Below are positions 34,487 through 41,431 of a stretch of DNA of 41,431 nucleotides, in pieces (positions within the stretch are counted from its first letter, which is position 1; every line of letters begins with the position of its first letter). Source of the stretch: Zygnema cylindricum (Eukaryota > Streptophyta > Zygnematophyceae > Zygnematales > Zygnemataceae); contig JBBHKE010000420.1 of assembly GCA_037447655.1 (NCBI GenBank), positions 211,285-252,715 on the forward strand, given 5' to 3'. The position numbers were made by a program, and so were the translations under genes. Under the pieces are notes generated by a model, which was not told the DNA's origin, did not search any database, and saw only the letters and a list, made by a program, of their open reading frames with translations.

Positions 34487-35129
34487 TTATACATTACGGA
34501 AGCGTTGCAAAACCACATTTAGGGCATTTAAAAACTCGTTTAGATCGGAGGTAAGGGTTGCACGAAAGAAAATAGTGTACAAGCGTGAGTCCAAAGGGTG
34601 ATAATGGTGAAGTAACTCCGGGACATCAATTTCCAATCTGTCCTTTCGACGGACAATCCACGTCAAATACACGCCATCGGGATAAAAATGCCTAATGTAT
34701 GAGAAATTTGATGCATGATTTGGGTGGGATATGTGCAACCACGTTGGATGGAACAGGACATCAAGAGGGATATCAAGGATTTGCGGAACGAGGTTCAACC
34801 ACTGGTCGATGGGCCGATACACTTTATATCACCAACGGTCCGACCAATCTTCCACCAAGATGTAATGGCCCGCGGTTATCCGAAAGCCATCCATGGCCTC
34901 ATCTGCGGTGAGAGGCGGAAAACACCAGTCGGGATCCTCTTCAGTAAGGAACTCTACGCTCGGGCGGAATTTGAGCCGATGGTTCCACCACGAAAGCTTT
35001 ATTTCGTTTCAATGAAGAAAGGAAACCTATCACCTCATTTTTGTTGATATAATATTCATCTTTCTGTCTTTTGAAGCTCTTCGACGTTTTGTCATTCTCG
35101 GTTGTGGGTTCTTTCACGTATTTCGTCAC
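34487..35129 (-). pseudogene. Unrecognised frame, C-terminal part (DEYYIN...LQRFRNV)
   Basis: From about 35129: KEPTTENDKTSKSFKRQKDE, YYINKNEVIGFLSSLKRNK, then after a frame change FRPSVEFLTEEDPDWCFPPL, ADEAMDGFRITAGHYILVED, WSDRW, TGA, and a 111-codon open stretch with QWLNLVPQILDIPLDVLFHP, YLTWIVRRKDRLEIDVPELL and HHYHPLDSRLYTIFF. It ends LQRFRNV (34487). Codon and residue use look like real protein, with a Trp/Tyr-rich folded domain, but I do not recognise the family. It sits inside the insertion that splits pogo copy 1, on the same strand, and is broken by at least one stop and one frame change. It is probably a transposon-borne or captured gene. Confidence 0.5.
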
Positions 35130-35297
35130 CGGAATGTCAAGCGGAAGCGTTTGTTCCTATGTTTCCTCTTCCTCAGGTGATTCGCCCCCTACCTCTACAT
35201 TTTCGTCCGTCTCGGTTGTCGATGAGACATACTCGTCATTGACTACTTTACCCCTTTCCACTTTTCGAACGACTATTTTGTCCGTTTCGTCCCCTTA

Positions 35298-36158
35298 ATC
35301 TTGTAACTCTTCCGCCACCACATTTCCCCTTAGTACCTTTTCCCTCCCATATTTTCATTTCTAACATCCTCTATTTCCTCCATTTGCTCTAATATATCTT
35401 GTGTTGCCTCCCTCCCTCTCAACACCATCTCTATTTCCACACTTTTATTTCCACCTTTGCCTATTGTCTTTGTTTCCCTTAATATGTTTTCCGTTGCCCC
35501 CCTCTCCCTTACAACCACCTCCGCTCCCGTCATTTCTGTGTCCGCCGCCTCTACCACCTCACTACCCAAACTAATTATATATATTTTTTTTTTCTAAATC
35601 CTTTTTTGGCACTCTTTGAAAAACCCTCTTTTAGCACTCTCTCACTTTCTGCCGCCTCCCTTGCCCAACCTTTGCTCTTTTCCGCATCCGCTATTTTCTT
35701 TACCCTAACCAATTTCACGGCTATCTTCCGTTCTATGTTTATATCCCCCGCTATCTCTTTTTTTTTACTGCCTCCACTACCACCGTTTACCTTTCTATCG
35801 CCTATACCACCTCCTCTACCCTAACTTATTCCTCACTTTCTATTTCCAAATCCTCCTCTACCACTCTTTTTATTTTTGCCGCTCCCACTGCTACCTTTTG
35901 CCTTTCCGCCGCCTTCGCCATCTCCCTTACCCTAACTAGATTTCTAGTTGCCTCTCTTTCATTTACTAGGTCCATCCCCTTTGGTATCTCACCCCCCACT
36001 CTCGTCTCTGTAGGTCGTTGAAGATATCGTTGCTGGAAGGGCATGTTAGAGCGTACTCGTCTGGATGGTCGGGGTCGCCCCCCATGGGGATGGAAAAATT
36101 GCTTAATGGGAATGTTAAGAAGAATACGAGGGAGAGAAAGAGTCATAAGAATACTCAC
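35298..36158 (-). pseudogene. Unrecognised charged protein frame, N-terminal part
   Basis: From ATG 36158 (or the internal MPFQQRYLQRPTETRVGG): a basic start (HGGRPRPSRRVRSN), then repeated Glu/Lys/Arg/Val/Ala segments such as REATRNLVRVREMAKAAERQ, KIAVKLVRVKKIADAEKSK and GREATQDILEQMEEIEDV. Two or more diverged repeats of LVRV(K/R)(E/K)(I/M)A(K/D)A are visible. It probably formed a helical or coiled-coil region. Frames change near 35826 and 35570. With 34487-35129 it may have been one gene of 450-550 residues. There is no family assignment; it could be low-complexity expansion. Confidence 0.42.
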
Positions 36159-36199
36159 ACTTTTACCCTAAAATTATGCTGAAGTCGCCTTATATATCT

Positions 36200-36445
36200 T
36201 CAGTAATCGTCGCACGAAACTCTTGTTGTCCCTTGCGACTTACCAAATGACATTCAAGCGACGACACAATGTTGTCATCTGTTCATTGTATTCACATTCA
36301 ACAAGTGTGAATCATCGAAACACTGGAGAGATTTATTTCATTCAACATTTTCAGAGCTGAAGCGATAAAGTGATGTCGTCGCTCCAGTGAAGCGACGAGG
36401 TGATATCGTCGGCTACTGAATGACAAGGCACTCTCGTCGATTTTT
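36200..36445. repeat. Palindrome array, right side of the insert
   Basis: Units include AAGCGACGACACAATGTTGTC (36255), AGCGATAAAGTGATGTCGTCGCT (36361) and AGCGACGAGGTGATATCGTCGGCT (36391), all of the GCGACGA...TCGTCGC type. With the array at 34.0 kb they bracket the unrecognised charged-protein frames, as subterminal arrays bracket a transposon's genes. Confidence 0.65.
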
Positions 36446-36658
36446 TGGTGACATGGCAAAAAAATTGTGCAAGTCGTGGGGGAGAAGACAAAGGAATAGT
36501 AATCACTATGCATACCGAAAGAGAGGTGAAAAGAATATTCACTAAAGGGAAGGCATTGAGGGCTTAGAGGGAAAGGGGGTGGCAAACAAAACAAAATAGA
36601 AAAATCAAAGAGGCAATTGAGAAAAAAAAGAAAGAAAACACCCTCTAAAATAAAGGGG

Positions 36659-36889
36659 TTAGATGACAGAGATAACAAAAAACAAAAGATGTAATAGGAG
36701 CGTTTGACAAAAGGGAGGAGATATCTCGTAAACAAATTTACTTGTACTATAGATACTGGTGAAGTTTTTCGAAAACCTCTTCATGGTCGTAAGGATGAGA
36801 TTTTTCTCCCCGTTTATTTGACATCCGTTGATGATCCAATTGATAACTCGCATGCGAGTTGCCTTAGTTGACACATGTTGAATCTTCAA
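36659..36889 (-). pseudogene. N-terminal part of pogo copy 1, separated by insertion
   Basis: Frame from 36889: KIQHVSTKATRMRVINWIIN with NLILTTMKRFSKNFTSIYS. It matches the helical N-terminal pattern of this pogo-like subfamily (charged stretch, R.RV..W..., then L...T...F...F). It breaks off near 36735 at CAAGTAAATTTG, and the next expected part (RHIKYRRWQRY) appears at 33.85 kb. The roughly 2.85 kb between them is the insert with palindrome arrays. Codons after 36735 are not homologous. Upstream, 37055-36905 has an open hydrophilic frame (NSSSQTEDKTKKNVVETALQ) that may be the start of the protein. Confidence 0.5.
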
Positions 36890-37446
36890 AAAAAGCCTTC
36901 ATTAATCGTCGCCGGGTCAAGTGACGTTTCCCTTTCTAGTATACCCGCTTCCTTATTTTGTAATGCGGTCTCCACAACGTTCTTTTTAGTTTTGTCCTCC
37001 GTTTGAGATGAAGAGTTTTGGGGACGGTTGATCTTATTAGCATGATTGACACCCTAAATTTTCCGGAGTGTCCGTATACTATCAAAAAATTAAAAACTCT
37101 TAAGAAGTAAGAAGAACAGGCAATAAAAAATAATAAAAATGGAATCCTAAGCAATTGAGGACAACGAGTTGATAGTGTCATTGTTGTGTTCACAGTGAAA
37201 TATATATAATACAAGTGATGAAAGTGGAAGTGATCGGTATAGAAAGAGGGAATTGTTATTCCAAACGTTTTCATTCAAATTTTAAAATTTGAACTTATGT
37301 TTGGATCTCATGTTTCATAATATTTGAAATCGCAGCAGTGAAAGCGAGAATATGTAAAAATTTGGTTGAATTTGGCAAAAAAATTGAAAACTTACATCAA
37401 CAACAAATTTGTTAACATCGCTATAGAAACAACTCCAACTTAATGG

Positions 37447-38457
37447 TTGTACGGTGAATTATTGCTGGAGTATATTGCGAGCGTCGTGAACATGGCAAAC
37501 GACTTTTCCAACGTCATCTACGCTCGTTAGCGGCTTTTAAAAATACGTGGATTTTAAATAAGCCACGTATTATTGACAACAACCAATGATAGCCCTGTTA
37601 TGACAGTTTATTAAGTTTCGTGGGCGTTTTAGCCTCAATTAGAATTAACATTAATTTAATAAATGGTATGTTTTTCATTTTGTCTAACAAAACGCAACCA
37701 TATTAGAGTTAAGTGCCTAAATTAGAGTACATTCACTCTAACAAAGCAACCGAACGACGACATTATTAGAGTTAAAGGACCATATTAAGGTAAAATAACG
37801 CTAATTAATTAGGTGAGCGACAACTATATTAGAATAAATCACTCATTTAAATGTAAATTCTATAGGACGAAAGAGTAAACACCGCCTTTCAGTCGTTATA
37901 GAATCATACACTAGACAATATGCAGCTAAACTAAATCAACATATGTTGGTTGTACCATTATGCCGCGTTAACGGGTAACTGCGTTTTGCAAGCCGACGCA
38001 TAGAAACGACATTATCACGTGACGATATACGTTTTGTCATTTTGCCCTCGTACCTCTTTTAGTGTAATGATATTCATCTCGTGCGAAATATAAACGAATT
38101 AGAGATATGAATAAATTAGAGGGAAAAGACACGACGGTGTACGATTTGACAGTTTTTGTACTCGTATCTATTTTAGTGTAAAAATATGTGAGGCGTATTA
38201 ATTATTCGCTTGAACACCCAAATTAGAGTTATGAATAAATTAGAGTAAAAGGACGCGAAGGTGTACGATTTGTCCGATATTGTACTTTTATCTATTTTAC
38301 TGTGAAGATCTTGATGGCAGATCCGTTGTACCCAAATCAGCGTTACGGATCAATTAGAGTTTTACTTTTTTTCCGAAATCTTGTAAAATCGTAATTATCG
38401 TTAATAACACTAATTAATTTTTAACACTAATAATTGCTCAACGCTAATAACGATTCA
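37447..38457. repeat. AATTAGAG-rich repeat region, possibly a degraded DNA transposon
   Basis: Non-coding. It contains many AATTAGAGT and TTTTAGTGTAA words. Its right end (ACACTAATAATTGCTCAACG then CTAATAACGATTCAAG, 38410-38455) is clearly related to the right end of the MITE at 40716-40916. A weak counterpart of the left end (ACGGTGAATTATTGC) is at 37451. It may be a longer member of the same family; the left boundary is doubtful. Confidence 0.4.
38016..38340 (+). repeat. Three diverged tandem units of about 115-123 bp
   Basis: Units start near 38016 (CACGTGACGATATACG), 38130 (CACGACGGTGTACG) and 38253 (ACGCGAAGGTGTACG). Each continues with TTTTGTACTCGTATCTATTT, TAGTGTAA and a TATGAATAAATTAGAG-type end. 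They are subterminal-like repeats within the AATTAGAG region. Confidence 0.75.
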
Positions 38458-38460
38458 AGA

Positions 38461-40491
38461 TGTAGTTTGGGAATAAATCAAATGTCCAATATACATATTT
38501 TAAATTATCTCAAACAAAAAAGGTTTAAGTATATGTATGCAAATGGTTATGAAGGTGCAAATTTACTTTTATTGAGTGAATATAACTTAGACATGTGCTA
38601 GAATGTGTTTGGCATTTAGTAAATTTTCTAAACTGGAGCTAATTTTAATTCAGTAATTATAGCCAACTCAAATAATAAATTAATTAATATTATCAAAATT
38701 TGATATAATCCAATCAGGTATAAGTCCTATCTATTTGGGATTCGGTTTAAATTTAAATCATATAGTTTATAACAAATCTGATATAAAATAAAATTTCAGC
38801 AAAGGATGTACCAAAATAATAAATTAACCAATTACAAAAAATATTATTAAAGCTATACAATAGAGGTACATAAAAGCTATTTACAAAAAGTTTTGCCTAG
38901 TGATCTATCCTATTAAAACACTATAGTTGAAGCACAACCACAAAGTATGTAAGATAGTTATTAAACTACAAACTCAAAAAGATAATCTACTTTTATCTAA
39001 GTTAATATGAAAAAATGATAATATAGTATTTTCTGATTTTAGACAGCCTTTTTCTAAACCTGAATGTATTATAAAAAAAAGTGGAAAAAGTAAAAGTTAA
39101 CTTAAAATTAATAGTTTATATATGTGAACCTAATAAAGTCAAAGACTCAAAATAAATACTCAAAATAGTCATATTTGTAATCCTAACTTAGGAGATATTA
39201 TAAAAATTCTAAAACCTCGCTAAACATATCTAAATTTTTTACAAAGTTTTCTGGAGTCTTGTAGTAATTATAAATTTGATATGTTACATGTGGATTGTGA
39301 TGAATATTAATTATATGAAATCCAGCCTTTTCATTTTAAGTTAATACATAAAGATTACTATATAACAAAAAATCATAAACCTAAATTAAAACAGAGTTTT
39401 TCCAAAATTAATAAAATGTTAAACAAAAGACTAAAGTGACAGGATTATTCACAAAAAAATTCAAAATCCTCACACAAGACTTGGATGTTTTATATCACAA
39501 ATCTAATGGTTTGCAATTAATAAATAATAACTATATATACAGATCCAAACAGATACATAAACTTTTGAGTTATTTAGAGGATATAAAACAATCTGATATA
39601 ATTTAAGAGTTAGATAAAAATTAAAATTGCCTAATATTTGGAAAGGAAATATTCCAATATTTACAATACAAACTTGTTGAAAAAATTTATAAATCATCTG
39701 ATAAATTGACAACTTATTTACCAAAACTTATAAATATTCATACAAATTATGAAGTTTTATTAAAAGACTAAATAAAAAAATATGAATTTACTAAAACAGG
39801 TATTTATGCTAAAGTATTCTATAAGCTTGGTAAAATTTAATATAACTTTATTATTTCCTGTAAGTAATTTTTTCCCCTGATACAAAAGATGTTTCTTCTT
39901 TACTTCAGACAAAGTCTGTAAACAAGATAACGTAATATTATCAATTTTTTTTTTAAATCCTGTAGACAAAAATATAACAAAAAAATTAAACCTAAGAGGA
40001 CAAGTTATAAAAAAAAAACCAAAAATTCCCAATTAATCAAATATGAACCTCATTACTGCCAGCATATTACCTGTAAATGGCGTTACTGGCCAATATTCAC
40101 ACAAATATGTATTCACACAAATATCGTAAATATAATTATACTAAAACCGAACAGTTTTCAACCATTCAGAAAGGAAGGCAATTTAAAAAAAAAGACTAGC
40201 AACAGAGCATCCATAGAGAATTTAAGACATTTATGTTTGTCCGGCATCTATATATATATATATATATATATGCATGTATCATATGTACATGTCAAAATAT
40301 TCAAATTCTTAGATGAAAAGAATTTGAGGACGACGCGCTCTAAACAAAATAGGGTCATGGGGAGGAAAGATACCTAGGTAAGGACCAAGAACAAAACTTT
40401 GGCAACACCAGCTTTGGAGGCACTAGTGGAGGTAGGCACAGTATTATGGGCAGCCGCACGTGCGCAAACCAAGTCATGCTGGGAAGCATGA
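38461..40491 (+). pseudogene. AT-rich island with long TGA-free frames; possible gene remnant or non-standard code
   Basis: The composition differs sharply from neighbours: very AT-rich and almost no CpG up to about 40020. Plus frames look protein-like when TAA/TAG are ignored. One starts at ATG 38482 (MSNIHILNYLKQKRFKYMYA, with TAG or TAA at 38599, 38617, 38620 and 38629, then TGA 38701). Another covers 38702-39436 (with FDMLHVDCDEY-TAA-LYEIQPF) and has TGA only at 39008, 39125 and the end. The third runs from 39319 to TGA 40489, about 390 codons with no TGA but 11 TAA and one TAG, and includes a 148-codon completely open stretch (39931-40374). I recognise no family. Small standard-code frames on minus (39503-39724, 39760-40032) compete with this reading. 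Confidence 0.35.
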
Positions 40492-40715
40492 AAAAAAAAA
40501 AACTGTTAAGATAGTGCTCAAGAGCAACAACATCAAATTATAGTACGAAGCATCCAGAAGACACCGCAAAAGATCGAAATATGTAATGGACTTTATAAAA
40601 ACGACCATCCGAAGGATAGCTAACATCATGATCATCTCCTGTGCCACCAAACTTATGCCAACAAAGTCAAACAGAACTAATACAATTTATGCCACAATGA
40701 TTGTCAAAGTGTACT

Positions 40716-40916
40716 ACACCGTGAATCGTTATTAGCCTTATGTACGCTATATCGGCACCCCAAAATTTTGACATTGATACCTTAAATAGAATAATTTACA
40801 CTATTTAAGGAAGTGGACCATAATCTGCCACGTCTCCTGGCACTAAATTAGAATGAATGACGCTATTTTTTTTTTTACACTAATAATTTCTATACGCTAA
40901 TAACGATTCACGGTGT
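40716..40916. mobile_element. MITE with perfect 21-bp terminal inverted repeats
   Basis: ACACCGTGAATCGTTATTAG-C (40716-40736) is the exact reverse complement of 40896-40916. The 201-bp element is non-coding and AT-rich with a TTTTTTTTTTACACTAATAA stretch near the right end. A convincing target-site duplication is not visible, so the superfamily is open. Related termini occur at 38.4 kb. Confidence 0.85.
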
Positions 40917-41219
40917 TCCGGTTAATAGCAACAATGCAGCCAAAGAAAATGCCATGAGGAAACCTTGTTAATGTCAAAATGGAATTGGAGGGGAAGTTGC
41001 CTCCTTAGCAAGCCTACCTCACTATGCAGCTTGGAGATGTTTGTTTTCTATTATTGAGAAGTGTCGGGAAAAGAGAATGTGTAACAAAAAAAAAAAAAAT
41101 CGTAATTTTGGTTATATCTCCAACAAATTGGTTCCATTTTGGTAGTAGAACATAACAATCGAGCAGCAATGAGAGAGAAAAAAAAACAAAAAATGGTTGT
41201 GCTTCCAAAAGTTTGTTTC

Positions 41220-41431
41220 TATTCCTCTCCCCCTTTCCCTCCCTCCCCCCCACTCTCTCTCCTCCCCCTCTCCCTCTCCCTATCCCTCTCCCCCTCCACC
41301 TCCCCCTCCCCCTCTTCCCCCTCACCCTCCCCTTCCTCCCCCCCCCTTCCCTTTTCCTCTCCCTCTCCTACTCCATCTCACCCTCCCTCTCTCAATCCCT
41401 CTCCCACTCCATCTCACCCTCCCTCTCTCAC
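41220..41431 (+). repeat. CT-rich tract continuing beyond the window
   Basis: CCCTCTCCCTCTCC-type sequence with a 20-bp-scale repeat of ATCTCACCCTCCCTCTCTCA near the end. It is a further member of the pyrimidine-rich family, plus orientation. Its extent to the right is unknown. The minus Gly-Arg frame over it is an artefact. Confidence 0.85.

Noticed and set aside
36298-37274. Minus-strand frames of 145 and 112 codons
   Set aside because: The first runs across the palindrome array and A-rich DNA. The second is in a different frame from the more protein-like hydrophilic reading at 37055-36905. Neither has a family signature.

Overview
The window is repeat-dominated eukaryotic DNA, most likely from a plant or green-lineage nuclear genome. 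Evidence for this: a Ty1/Copia LTR whose primer-binding site is the plant-type initiator-Met tRNA complement, Copia gag frames, a two-protein PIF/Harbinger transposon (DDE transposase plus Myb/SANT protein), spliceosomal-type introns, (TA)n tracts, MITEs and kilobases of CT/GA satellite. I found no intact host gene, rRNA, functional tRNA or CRISPR. The species cannot be fixed from sequence alone. Every recognisable coding stretch belongs to a mobile element and is damaged by stops, frameshifts or insertions.

Layout. 1-1678: minus-strand Copia (gag fragment, PBS, LTR). 1679-3385: CT tract, palindrome cluster, (TA)n and poly-A repeats. 3386-8505: three decayed relatives of a second, short Copia-like family. 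E1 is minus, E2 is plus and E3 is minus; their LTRs carry an antisense tRNA-like segment, and 70-bp C-terminal scraps of a pogo-like transposase adjoin E1 and E3. 8721-9600: 32-bp tandem array, CT tract, (TA)n. 10025-16130: 6 kb of C-rich/T-rich satellite. 16140-17020: small tandem arrays. 18566-22077: decayed PIF/Harbinger pair, with the transposase on plus and the Myb/SANT protein on minus, convergent. 22097-28080: the same satellite in the opposite orientation (G/A-rich on plus), split by (TA)n. 28665-36889, minus strand: two decayed pogo-like (DDE_1/CENP-B-type) transposase copies. The older-looking copy has a purine-rich tract inside an intron, and the other is split by a 2.8-kb insertion carrying an unrecognised charged-protein frame between arrays of GCGACGA-type palindromes. 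37440-38460: A/T-rich repeat with about 120-bp tandem units. 38461-40491: a distinctive AT-rich, CpG-poor island with long TGA-free frames. 40716-40916: MITE with perfect 21-bp terminal inverted repeats. 41220-end: another CT tract.

The best candidates for something new are these: (1) the inverted polypyrimidine/polypurine satellites bracketing the Harbinger pair, with CT polarity that follows the sense strand of nearby transposase genes; (2) a recurring excess of in-frame TAA/TAG over TGA, sometimes at positions where the family has Gln, which raises the testable possibility of TAA/TAG=Gln decoding; (3) the antisense tRNA-like module inside the Copia-like LTRs; (4) the unrecognised insert in the pogo-like element. 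Coordinates of decayed elements are approximate to tens of bases.
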